The notes below the pieces were generated by a model. It did not search any database and was not told the DNA's origin. It saw only the letters and a program-made list of their open reading frames with translations. From NCBI GenBank assembly GCA_002150815.3, contig NDFF03000064.1, forward strand, positions 1-27,543: a stretch of DNA of 27,543 nucleotides, in the 5' to 3' direction. Source of the DNA: Grammothele lineata. Lineage: Eukaryota; Basidiomycota; Agaricomycetes; Polyporales; Polyporaceae. Each line of letters opens with the position of its first letter. Within the stretch, counting starts at the first letter, position 1. Shown one piece after another: positions 11,001-20,981 of the stretch. A program made the position numbers and the translations under genes.

Positions 11001-11619
11001 AGCTCGTGAGCCTGAGCCGCCATTCCCTTCTTGAGCTCCCTCGCGTTCCTCACGAACGTTTGCTTGCGTGCGAAAGCCGAACGTCGACGCAGAAGGAGGA
11101 GCGGACGCCGAAGGTGCCGTAGGTCGCGAACTGAAGATCTTCGTTTCCGTCGGGCCGTAGTTGAAGGCGGACGCGCTAGCGGCGGACGTGGGGTGCGCGG
11201 ACGCCTTAGAGCTGCCAGCAGACGCGAATGTGGACGATGGTGGCACCTTGAACGTATCAAGGATCGTCAACAGATGGATCGAACCGACGAGTGTCCAGGC
11301 ATACCTGAGCACCTGAGGCGTTCTCCCCACCCGAATCCGAGTCAGAGTCGGAGTCCGTTTCGCTGTCTCCGCTCGGCTTCCCAACGTGATGTGAACCCGG
11401 GCATCCACAGACCGAGCAGGCGACCCCGAGGAGCTCGTTGGTCGCCTCGGGCTGGAGACACGGCGTGTATCCGGGGGGAGGCATTACCGGGAACCACTGC
11501 GCGCAGCGGCAGCCGCCGTTGTTGCAGGCGGCGAGTACGAGCGTAGAGGTGCGACGGGAGCGGCGACGGCGGCGACGCCGCCGCTCCTTGCTCTTGGAAC
11601 GCTGACGCCTACTAGACAT
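8063..11619 (-). CDS. Large hypothetical protein, Cys-rich N terminus and J-like C terminus
   Basis: Ten exons on the minus strand join in frame to 1022 residues: 11619-11305, 11246-10977, 10921-10689, 10631-10407, 10356-9945, 9893-9816, 9764-9249, 9194-8880, 8819-8226, 8173-8063; introns are 50-60 nt. Residues 1-25 are an Arg/Ser-rich basic stretch. Residues about 30-85 hold a possible zinc cluster (CNNGGCRC, then CSVCGCPGSHH), followed by an Asp/Ser run. About 106-240 is Ser/Ala/Pro-rich and disordered; about 250-370 is a compact segment (YTVVLHPHTKQVH, LTDVASNGKGQDSLLVVG, KTYPNIVVIVLG); about 370-475 is acidic linker. About 512-815 is a helical region with GPYGLHGLL and the echo GPWGLEGLL. 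Pro-rich about 875-930. The end (RRQCMVLLM + LYHPDKN, then PEWAEICNIITQVL) looks like J-domain helix II-HPD-helix III. The ATG at 11619 is the first one before the basic stretch; an open frame runs further upstream. The overall domain order resembles proteins I recall as uncharacterised in mushrooms. Function unknown. Confidence 0.75.
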
Positions 11620-13060
11620 GAAGGGAGTGGCTGAGGATGAACGACTTGCGCGAGACGAAGACGATGGGGGTGGGGCGGGTCTTTCACGCTCTCGTGAGCC
11701 CGTTTTTATGGACGACGGGCGTTCTAGGACCCCGAAGAATATCGTCCCATGCGAGCCTCGCGACTGGATTTCATGTGCCGCTGACTGAGCGAGACGGATG
11801 TTCCTGGTGCCGAAGGATACACCGCGAGGTACGGCTGGGAGAAAGAGGAGGAAGAGGGCGGAAAAGGGGCAGCCGACGAGTAATTCTCTCTCCCTGCGTA
11901 GGGTGACGCCATAGCCCAAACGGGCGGGCATGTCGATCACCAGCGATCGGACTCTTCACCTGCCCGAAACGGCCGACCACCGACGGTCTCCCAACCGTGG
12001 GCCAAAAGAAAGCATAGTTCGTCATGGATGCATGCGTCTTCGCATACACCTTGAAGTGCATGGCTACGAGCATGGCGCGCGCATCTACGGCAGCAAGCAG
12101 GGAGGGGAGGAGTCGGTGAGCGAAGCCCTGGAACGATGGACGGCCCGCAGCGTCCGGCCGTGGGCTGGGGGAAAACGATTGCCGAGATTCGAGGCTTGAC
12201 GTGCAACAGCATGGCGGCGTCGCTTGCGAGCCTCGTCGAGTTTTCCCGGTTTAGGACCATCACTGCTCGACGTTCATTCGGTCTTGGCTGCGAGTACATG
12301 AAGTTGGAATGAGACCATACACTTGACGTGGCAAAATTAGGACAGAGTCCTAACATGTCACTGTATGTCGAGAACTGGCGTTGAAGGCGGCGGGACGAAG
12401 GGCTCCAAAGAGCGAGCCGTCACATGTGGTAGAAATGGCACTGGATTTGGATCATCAAACTGGCGAAATTGGGTGCCAGGGAGGTGGTAGATACCCCAAC
12501 GTTCCGGCCACCGGACAGGAAATACCGCGCGGCCGTTCGTGCCTCAAGACACTCATATCGATACGCACGTAGGCAAATCAGCGTGGTACAATGTAAATCG
12601 AGCGGGACGCGGACGCGGGTAAAGTACGAAGTCCGATAGGGTGAGCAACGGCAAGTACGGCCTGCGCGCGAGTACGGAGAAACTTGAAGGCGCGCCACAT
12701 CCGTGTACCTCTTCCATCCAGGTGAAGATAACTTGACTGTTCCAGACTCGCTAGCACCTCTCTCGCTACGACCTGCGGCAATATATTAAGTTCAAGTTCC
12801 ACACCGACGGCGTTAATGAAGGCACTGACCTAAGCTCCGGCACGATGAAATTCCACACGCGCAAGAGAGTGCGCATAACAGTAGAAGCCGAGGGGACGCG
12901 CCCATAGCGGGGTCGAGGTGGGGGGAGGCGAAGGATGACTCGAGAGCTACGCTCCGACAGCATGATTGGATGTCGAGGGGGAAGTGCTCCAGCCGCGGGA
13001 CTCTGTCGGGGACAGGGGCGCGAGACCCGGCCCTCTGTCCACCGGAGCAACGCGCGCGAC
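11620..13060. other. Long intergenic stretch, no gene recognised
   Basis: This is the divergent spacer upstream of the minus-strand gene ending at 8063. Open frames occur on both strands, including a 74-codon minus frame at 12578-12802 with protein-like composition (DGRGTRMWRAFKFLRTRAQA), but none has a splice context or domain I recognise. Promoter elements were not identified. Confidence 0.45.
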
Positions 13061-13078
13061 GCGCACAGATGCGTCGGG

Positions 13079-13870
13079 AGAACTGTATGACGCGTCTTTT
13101 GAGGACGCGCATGTCGGGGACGCGTCCCACAGATGGGGCGGACTGGGGCATCTGAGAGACGCGTCTTCGGCCGTCCCCGCGCCCGCAAGTCGCGGTCACG
13201 TGTCGACGATCGCGAACTCCCCAACGCGCCCAGACGTGGGCGCGTTCGCGGGTCTAGCGGGTGAGAGGTGTATTGAACGCTCAGCCGCGCGCCATGTTAA
13301 GGAGTATGTCCAGGGGTGTCGTCGAACAGGGCCGGAGCGACCACTAGTGAGAGTTACTCGGGACTTCTAAGTCGATCGAGTACTCAGGCCGGAACGAGCG
13401 TTCCAGCCAAGGAAGAGAGAAGTCCGGGATGAGTCTCTGCTACGCGGAGTTCTTGTTGTGATTTTGATGTCTTGACACGCGTGGTGAAGAGGTACGCGAT
13501 CGGCCAAGGCTTCTGCAAGGCAGAGGAACGGAGCGTCGCGCCTGCCTGGGGGTTTGTAGGGTTGTCGGGCACTCGGGACTTCAAAGTCGTTCGAGTGCCC
13601 TGCCCAGAACGAACGTTCGGGCTGGGGAAGCGATTGGCGCGATTGGGGACGGAATCTTGATACCGGAAGATGTTGAGGAACGCGTCTTGAGGACGGCGTC
13701 GTGAGGATCGCATTGTGAGGAACGCGGCTTGAGGGTCGCGTCTTGAGGAACGCGTCTTGAAGAACGCGGCTTGAGGGTCGCATCTTGAGGAACGCGTCTC
13801 CGCGTCTTGAGGAACGCGTCTGGACGCGTCTAGGACTATGCGGGTCGGTGCTTGCCGGAATACGCGTCTT
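13079..13870. repeat. ACGCGT-rich region with degenerate minisatellite
   Basis: About ten ACGCGT hexamers fall in 800 bp, against an expectation of well under one. From about 13670 to 13870 they sit in degenerate tandem units of roughly 14-17 bp built on GAGGAACGCGTCTT. ACGCGT is the MluI cell-cycle box bound by MBF in yeasts, so regulatory activity is conceivable, but a CpG-rich minisatellite explains the density equally well. The minus-strand reading gives a repetitive SSRR/PQDAFL-type peptide, which I treat as a by-product of the repeat. Confidence 0.7.
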
Positions 13871-14513
13871 GAGGTGGATTCGCAGGGATGCCAATGCCGT
13901 CGGAGAGCAGTAGGGATCGTCGCGGGGAAGTGGCGGCTTCGCTGCCGCGATCGGGCCATTACGATGTCGATCGAGTGAGGTGGAAAGGCTACTCACCTGG
14001 TTAATCCGCCCTTTTTCGGCTCCCATATCCCTCCGTGTGACCAAAAGGGCTTGTACCCTGTTGAAGAACAGGTAAAGACGGACGAGCAAGGGTGGAGAAA
14101 GGCGAGTGACAAAATGGGAGGGCCAATGGTCGACCGATGACGCGATGACGATCGGAGAGAGGTGTCGGGCGCCTAGTTCGAAGACTTGCACAGGACGCGC
14201 AAGTCTCTAGCGCCTAACGATCGGCGCCACCCCCGCACTGCCGAGAATTGCCCCAGTGCTGACTTTGCTCTGTCTGCCCGCTCGCCTCAGTCTTGCTCTC
14301 CCCTCCGCGTGTCTCGTCTACTCCGCCCGCCAAAGTACACCTTTCGCATTCGCTAGGAGAAACCTGCGGCCTAGTGCGACCGGAATGTGAGTAACGTACC
14401 ATCTAGTAAGACTTCCCCACCCGATCCCCCCGAACTGATTTACACGCAAAGTCCTCGCTACGACATACCCCTCGTGCCTCGCCCTCACCCTCACCCTCAA
14501 CCTCGCACGGCCA

Positions 14514-14841
14514 GACCCGGCTTTGATGCCCCTGGCTGCTGTGAGCTCCACTTGACGTTCGTCACCTGGAGTCCCCCCGGAATCCCCTACTGCGTGGCCG
14601 CTGTGAAGTGAGTACGAGCCTCTGTTCACTTCCGTGAGCGTATCACTCACCCATGTCACTCACGTAGTCCGGCTTGAAACGTACGTACTTGGACGCTCTT
14701 ACGGTCCACACCTGTCTCAGTACCATTGGCGTCCCCTTCAGCTCAAGATCTCCTTCCCGCCTTCCCCTCGCGCGCTATCAGACTCGGCTTTGACGCCCTC
14801 TGGTAGTTGTGTTCTTCATCCGACGTTCGTCGCTTGAAGTC
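14514..14841 (+). repeat. Diverged direct duplication of a 60-bp segment
   Basis: The segment at 14514-14573 (starting GACCCGGCTTTGATGCC) recurs at 14781-14841 (starting GACTCGGCTTTGACGCC) and both end in CGACGTTCGTC-like or TGACGTTCGTC-like sequence. One 1-nt indel and scattered substitutions separate the copies. The first copy is open in a frame that ends at a GTGAGT; the second is shifted. They lie just upstream of the gene at 14923 and may be duplicated, decayed 5' exons or leader sequence of that gene. Confidence 0.5.
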
Positions 14842-14922
14842 TCAAGATCCCTGTGTTTTGTTGTACGAAAACCGTGTGGATCTCGCGACACGCAAGAAAA
14901 TCACTCCCATCGCTACGTCCCG

Positions 14923-17076
14923 ATGCTCGAAGTAGGTCAACAAGGCAACCCAGATGGTGCGTGTGTTTCGTCTACGAGTATTCCCTCGACGCTGACCCTT
15001 GTTACTCGTAGTCCCTGTGGATTGGAGCGACGCACTGACCGCGGCGCCCACCGAAGACCGCAAGTACGTCGTGACAAGTCCGAACATGGACTTTGTTCCC
15101 GAGCCCAGCCTCGGTATCGTTCATGTTCGTTTGCGCGCCGACGGGAGGTACGGCACGGCGGACCCAATTCAGTATCCTCAAATCTATACGAGCAAGTTTG
15201 ACTACCTCGCCGCCGTGTTCCGCCCGGTGCCCGACGGCCATCGACTCACACCGATTTGGTGGACCCCGCGCGAAGATCGCGACTTCCGCCTGCTTCAAGG
15301 CTCGATCTTCAAGTGCCTCGGGCTCCTCGATCCAAATCGTCTCGCGCCTCTGGATGCCCTCGTGGATGAGCTCGTCCAGCAGATTGCCTTGCGTGGCGTC
15401 ATCACCGACGAACGCCTGCGTTGGCTCGAGATGGCTATGCGACACGCGCGTGACCGCCTCCGCGCCTTCCCTTGCACGTTCCGCGACACCCTCATCCAAG
15501 TGCGCGAAACGCAGCGCTACTGGCTGATGGCGCGCGCCTTCCTGGAGTATCACGACAAGTACCTTCCCGCACAGGCTGGACCAAAGCACGTAACTCGCCC
15601 CGAGCTCATGGGCGCGTTTACCACCGATCCGGCCGTCGTGCAGCGTTTCTTCTTGGCGGGGATCCCAGTTTGGTTCATTCGCAGTGACGTCTCCATCACC
15701 ACCCACACAAACATTCGTGTGGTCGTATCGCCGAGCAAGCCCAAAGACATCGTCTTAGACCATCCGACCGGGATCGACTGCATCCTCTACCGCGGCCTAA
15801 CTGGGGAGGGACACATAGCGGTTACGGCGCGCGGAGGGCATACCTACAACGACATCGCGCGCGCACCCTTGCTCGCTGTCGACGGCGACGGGACGTACTC
15901 TGCTCAAGTGTCGCAGAAAGAATACAAGTCGACTCTTCTGGCCCCATCGTCGCCTTCTTCGTCAGCGCCACAAAGCACGGCTAGCCCCGCGCGTTCGAAC
16001 AAGTTGTCGAAGAAAGGGAAGAACGTACCATGTAGGTATGCAGTATTGTTCTGTCTGGCCTATTGCTAACAAATTCCCTAGATCCGGCAGCTCATCGATC
16101 TCAAATCCGCGGTGTCAACAAATTTGTCGACTTCCAACACGAGCACATGCCGGCGGAGCTGCCGGTGTGGAAAGAGGCCATGGCGGCCGTAGATCTGTCG
16201 CAACCAACACGCCCGGGCCGGTGGGGATACTGGATCCCTGAGCCCGCCCTCCTGCTCCGGGCGGAGAGCGCCGACCGGCGCGATCGATATCTCCTCAATT
16301 GGTTGCGCCTGCGTGCTGCGTGGCTGTACGCTTTGCGCATCCCCGACGCGCGAGTTACTCGCGTGCCCAACCATTGGTGGCGAATGGTCCTCTACGGTCC
16401 CACGGGGTGAGCCGCGCCTCAAGAGCCGACACGTAACTCGCAGCGCCAGGATGCGATCTTCGACGCCTTCAAGGACGTATTCGACGAGACCGACTATGAC
16501 ATCGCGTCGGAAACGTCTGTGGGGTGGTTCGGATACGAACTGCAGTTCGTCAAGGACAACATGATGCCTCTCGTCATCTGGGAGATGTTCGAGCTGGGTT
16601 TCCGTTACGAGCTCCTTGCTCTTGACCGGCTACTGGTACCATACCGCGAAGGGAGCTACGGCGAGGAGCGCCGCGACGAACTTCTTGGACGTGTCTTCGG
16701 TGGCGCCTTGTACAGCGTCCAGGACCTCCCGCGGGACCCGCCTCGACTGTCTTCGCCGAATGCTCGCTCCCGGGCGCCAGCCTTGGAGGCTCTGCGGCAG
16801 GTGATTGCGCGGTGGCCACGTTGCCCCGAGGTGATCCATCACCACCCCGGAGTCCAGCATCTCGACAATAACGCCGTTGTCGAGTTTGAAAAGGTGCTCG
16901 TTCGTTTCTATGTCAATACTTTCTTCGCCGAGTCCGGTCGCGCTCCCCTAGTCCCGCACGTCGCCCCGTCCCAGTTGTACCGCGAGATTCTAGAGCAGCA
17001 GCGGATGGAGAACGAGGATGCTTTCGCTCGTGCGCTTGCTGGCGGTGACGATGACGACGACGATTTTTTTGTGTAA
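14923..17076 (+). pseudogene. Hypothetical fungal protein gene with one in-frame stop
   Basis: Three exons read 14923-14956, 15012-16031 and 16082-17076; introns are 55 and 50 nt, the second with a CTAAC branch site. Frames join exactly, but a TGA lies at 16408-16410 in the frame used on both sides (GPTG before it, RQDAIFDAF about 13 codons after). I found no GT-AG intron that removes it and keeps frame, except a weak donor at 16387. Features: NPDVPVDWSDALTAAP near the start, a helical middle (ALVDELVQQIA, WLEMAMRHARDRL), then DPAVVQRFFLAGIPVWFIR. A Ser/Lys-rich linker with KLSKKGK follows (end of exon 2), then WGYWIPEP, and a C terminus ending in an acidic run. This order matches a multi-copy family I recall from mushroom genomes with no known function. 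The ATG at 14923 is the first in frame; the frame is open back to 14794 without ATG, so 5' exons may be missing. CGA to TGA at a CpG would explain the stop. Confidence 0.7.
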
Positions 17077-18485
17077 CTACGCTCGTATAATTAGTGTTTG
17101 TGTTTGTGTTAATGTTCGCAGCGAGCCCCGAGTCGGGGGTGAAAGATTGCAACGTTAGCGAGTGTGGCGTGAATACCGCCCGCGCGTCGCCCGGCGTCCA
17201 AGTCGAATAATCACTTTGCATGGTGAGTTCAACTCAAAATCTCATACATACATGTGTAGCGCTAACCGAACGGCACATGCAGTTCCCACTGAGTTTGGCA
17301 CAACGGCATCACGGGTCTCTTGTCATTGCAAACGCGGCCGATCTGGTGCCATATGACGGCACGCGCAGCGTCGCCCGTGCCTGCCTGTCCCGCGTCCCGC
17401 GGAGCGCTCGGATTGCCCGATAAAGCAAGGCGACTACGAAACACTACTGACTACAGTATATACACGGAACTTCAAGGGAGTAGTGTACTTGTTGCACCCC
17501 CGCTGCTCTCCGGAATTCGGCCCGTGGGTTCTCAAGCGCGGATCTGAGGCTCGGTGTGTTTTGCACTGAGCGAAGTTCATGTAGCTCGAGAGCTGCGGAC
17601 GCCTAGGTGCGTGTGGCTCACTAGGGACTCTCCTCTCGCTAACCTTTTCACCCTGTCACATGCGACCCTCGTTCGCCGCACACTCCCTGTACTACCCAAT
17701 CTGTCCCACAAAACGACCACTGCGTACCCGCCCTGGTGCCCCTACTCTGGCAGCGCTCGTTTCCCATTCTCGTTAAGCGAACGCGTCTACCGCCTCGCTT
17801 GACGAAGGCTCTCGGTATGTCCCACGGCGCTCCTTCCGACTGACTGCTGACCCGCTCTGCCTACGCCCTCTGCATCCTCACTCTACAACGCCCACGCTTT
17901 CACCCAGGGAGCTAATCAACCTCATACTTACGGAGCGCTCGGAGAACGCAGCGCCTCCACGCTCGCTTGCGGTACTTTCCGGTGAGTCCGATGCTATGCC
18001 CGCACGACTGGACACGCCCTCACTCTCGCATCTCCATCGCCACCTCTCCATACTTCCGTACTGTGGTCTAACATCGCGCGTCGTATCCCAAGTTCCAACG
18101 CGGTACTCGTTTCACGGCCGACAACCTCGTGAGGTACCTTGTAGTCACTCCTCGTACGTCTTGCTCTCCCCCTACCTGCTGCCTCATTCGTTGACCCACG
18201 GTCTTGCATTCTGTCTCATTCCCCTCGTTCCCCGTCCTCTTTCCTCGCTGCCCGGTGCGTTTCTGATTCTCTAGCCTCCTCCGTCCTTTGCTCTCGCGTA
18301 CGTTCTGACTTCTTCTCCGCCCTCATCCGCCCAAACAGAGACGTACCGCCCTCCGTCTTACCCCTGCCTATAGTTTCCGTCTGAGTTTGGCGAGAATGAT
18401 ACCAGCTCATCAAGCGGTGAGTAACGATGATCGTACTGGCATTGCTCGGGGGCTCACCGTGGCCTTTTGATACAGGTTTTCAGTT
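17077..18485. other. Intergenic, CT-rich upstream region
   Basis: No supported gene. From about 17990 to 18370 the plus strand is rich in C and T with runs such as TCTTTCCTCGCTGCCC. Pyrimidine tracts like this are common in fungal promoters and leaders, and this one leads toward the small gene starting at 18526. Short open frames on both strands look incidental. Confidence 0.5.
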
Positions 18486-18515
18486 CTCTATACGCGCTCG
18501 ACAGCGCGTATAGAG
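18486..18515 (+). promoter_or_regulatory. Perfect 13-bp hairpin just before a start codon
   Basis: CTCTATACGCGCT (18486-18498) is the exact reverse complement of AGCGCGTATAGAG (18503-18515), separated by the loop CGAC. It ends 10 nt before the ATG at 18526. As RNA it would be a stable stem-loop at the very end of the leader, able to hinder scanning or bind a protein; as DNA it could be an operator-like palindrome. The function is inferred only from position. Confidence 0.75.
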
Positions 18516-18525
18516 GGAAGGTCAA

Positions 18526-18977
18526 ATGGCTCGACCTCGTCGACGTAAGCCCCTCATTGTCTGCGCGAAACGTCACTCAATGGTAGTACAGGCCATGATC
18601 AACGGATTGGGGTGTCGTGCGGAACCCACCGAGGATGGCGGATACATGTTCTTCGCACCCGAGGACCCGAGGATCCCCGCTCGCGGACAGGTTTGTTGGG
18701 AGCCCGTAAGTATGATTGCTGTTACCTTTGAACGAGGTCTGGAAATGCTAACCCGACTGCAGAAGCACGCGAAGAACGGCAAGGTCGACAAGGTCAGACA
18801 AGCTATGTACGTTTCGTTTGGTGTTTCCAGTCGCCGCTGGTTGACTACAGCTTATGCAGATACATGAAGAATATGCGGGACGAGTTTGGTATCGACAAAC
18901 GGCTCATGAAGACGTTGTGCGAAGAGCCGATCGTAGCTCAACAGGACGTCGAAGAAGAACAAGCCGGGGACGTTTAG
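18526..18977 (+). CDS. Small hypothetical protein, first of a tandem pair
   Basis: Exons are 18526-18705, 18763-18806 and 18860-18977 (180+44+118 nt), giving 113 residues; introns are 57 and 53 nt with consensus ends, the first with a GCTAACC branch site. The basic start MARPRRRKP is followed by a helix (MVVQAMINGLGC), a probable beta region (GGYMFFAPEDP, GQVCWEP), and a second helix (VDKVRQAMYMKNMRDEFG), then an acidic tail. The gene at 19573 shares this order, AMxNxLGCxAxP, GG.MF, VDKxRQA and FG, and the same two intron positions (after the WEP/GEP motif and within the codon after RQA). The middle exon is 44 nt in both. That pattern supports real coding. The helix-strands-helix layout is vaguely like a small dsRBD/HicA-type fold, but this is weak. 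No function assigned. Confidence 0.72.
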
Positions 18978-19572
18978 ATTACATAGCTAATGTACGTAGT
19001 AGCAGAGCTCAGCATATCGTCAAGCCGGAAGTGGGTTGAAGATGTCGGTGCCTACGGAAGCGTCGCCGTCGCCGAAATTACACCACGAACTATATCAATG
19101 TGTTTGCGAAAGCTCTCGAGGACGACAAGAGGTGCGTCGATCTCCGCCTCGCGCGACATGTCGCATCGCTCGTTCTTCTAGATGGAATCCGGCTGACACT
19201 CGCTTGGGATGCCCACCACAGGTCATTTAGGAGCGCGATGAAGACAGCCACGAGTGCCCGCCCTGGCACACTGACTTCGGGCAGCCGTCGTGGACGTGGG
19301 CGCAGCTCGGGCGAGTCTGCCGTGGCGCTGGCGTACCGAGGTCAGGGCGCCTTAGGAGAAATCATTTACGGCCCGCGGTGGCTAGAAACCATGAACCAAC
19401 AAGTGAGCGAAGTGCCGTCGTCGTGATCCCAACCAGCGACTGACGCATTTGTCACTTCTCGTGCCCGAAAGCTATAACAGAACGCTGTCTTTCTAGCCTT
19501 CATTTCTCACTCGGTCCGCGCGCCGTCGCTGTTGGGCCCTTTGTAACCGTCGCCCGTATCGTCTGCCCCACA
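18978..19572 (+). other. Spacer with an unassigned ORF
   Basis: Between the two small paralogues. An open frame at 19100-19426 (109 codons) begins MFAKALEDDKR and contains a GSRRGRGR basic motif and GEIIYGPRWLE. The sequence looks more protein-like than random, and a donor-like AGGTGCGT follows DDKR, so part of it may be an exon of an unrecognised gene. I could not build a complete model. Confidence 0.3.
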
Positions 19573-20118
19573 ATGAACGACCGTCGCAAAGCGGTGCGTT
19601 TCTCTGCTCGCTCAAAGCACGCCTGTTTCGGTTCTTCATCTCGATTTATCAGCTCGACGAACGCGAAAGAACGCGGCTGAAGTGGACTCACCTCGTTCAC
19701 GTAAGTCCGCCGGCTTCGCCTCGGCTTACCCTGCGACACTTATCTTCCCCTCAGGCAATGACGAACAGCCTAGGATGCGTCGCCCAGCCAGCGAACAAGA
19801 ACGGCGGACTCATGTTCAAGGCTTCGAGCGACGCCAAGGTCCCGAAGAAGGGCGTCGTGACTGGGGAACCGGTAAGTTGAATGATCCATTCTTTCTATCG
19901 GAGGAGCTGACGCTCGATCAGACGTATCTGAAGAACCCGAGAGTGGATAAGTATCGTCAGGCTACGTAAGTAACTTTGACAGACTGGGCGGCGTTTGCTT
20001 ACCCTCCGTCAGATACAAGCACGACATGCAACATGCATTCGGCCTCAAATCTGTGGACTCGAAGACAGGGCGGCAGACGAAGAGCAAGTCGAATAGTAGA
20101 GCTCCTCAAGGCGGTTAG
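19573..20118 (+). CDS. Small hypothetical protein, second of a tandem pair
   Basis: Five exons, 19573-19593, 19653-19700, 19755-19871, 19922-19965 and 20013-20118, sum to 336 nt and encode 111 residues; introns are 47-59 nt. Exons 3-5 align with exons 1-3 of the neighbour at 18526: AMTNSLGCVAQP with AMINGLGCRAEP, NGGLMF with DGGYMF, GVVTGEP with GQVCWEP, RVDKYRQAT with KVDKVRQAM, and HAFGL with DEFGI. The last two introns fall at identical places and phases. The tail is basic (KTGRQTKSKSNSR), unlike the acidic tail of the neighbour, so the two products would have opposite C-terminal charge. The tiny first exon is the least certain part. Likely an old tandem duplication; function unknown. Confidence 0.68.
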
Positions 20119-20950
20119 GTAGAATAGTACCGATATCTACAATAGGTAAAGCGAGGCGCAGCTTTAAATTCCAACAGGTGTCGTTCCAGTAGAAGTCGTC
20201 TCTCAGTACTCAACGGTTAGCGCATATGAGCGGTGCGTAGGGCTGCGCGCGGCCAGCATAGAAGGAGATATGATCTAAGCTACGTCTATTTTCCTACGAA
20301 ACGAGTTTGACACTGACATTCTCGAAATAGGTCAACGCCTGCCGGATAACTATTGGCATGATCTTCGGTCATGCTGCAGCGTCGCGGCGAGCTGCCGTGC
20401 CAGAGTACTGAGCCGCGAGCTCCCATCGAGTCTGCCAAGTTCGAGTTTTAGACGGCTAGGCGAGAACACTCGGAGATGGGGCCCACGCGATTAGTCTACA
20501 CAACGAGATCTGCAAGTCGCCGCCTCGCTCACGGCTCAATCTGAGGTCACGGCCCAACCTGTACCCTGAATGGCGTAGTACTACTAACGATGTCCCTTTA
20601 CCAATCACTCTCGGTTTCAGGAAAAGTGCGCGTTTTTTGCTCTAAGGCCCGACTCGGACGGACCCCCACGAGCAGCTCGAGGCCCACCTCATCCAATGTC
20701 CGAGTCGTTCCAGTGACTCTGAGCACAGCATGAAGCACGAATGGCGTCAATATATAGCGTGTCTCCGACCCGGCGTACGGGCGCGCCTTGAACCGCAGTG
20801 GAAGCAGCTGGCATGCCCGGGCCTGGAGGACGAGCCGCGCTGTCGCTGTGTGGCGGACGCAGTGGGACGCCCCGCGTACATCGTCCCCGATCTGTCGAGT
20901 CTAGGTGTTGCTCTGTATTACTACTAGTCTATGTAATAGTACTGTCTTCG
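20119..20950. other. Intergenic, no gene recognised
   Basis: The stretch between the second small gene and the palindrome shows no splice-supported coding sequence. A 65-codon frame at 20730-20927 has no recognisable motif. Confidence 0.5.
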
Positions 20951-20981
20951 GTACTACTACTACTACTACTACTACTACTAC
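20951..20981. repeat. (TAC)n microsatellite at the palindrome edge
   Basis: About ten TAC/ACT units directly abut the TIR at 20982. The mirrored repeat, (GTA)n from 27518, runs off the right end of the window, so its true length and the outer palindrome limit there are unknown. Confidence 0.9.

Noticed and set aside
13367..14191. 274-codon minus-strand open frame
   Set aside because: Its peptide is dominated by repeats that translate the ACGCGT minisatellite; no splice support or known motif.
16407..16449. Short intron GTGAGC...CAG removing the TGA at 16408
   Set aside because: Both nearby AG acceptors put the downstream exon out of frame, while the unspliced frame is correct on both sides.
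18526..20118. HicA-like toxin identity for the small paralogues
   Set aside because: Only a loose helix-strand-helix resemblance; no catalytic residue or sequence motif of HicA could be matched.
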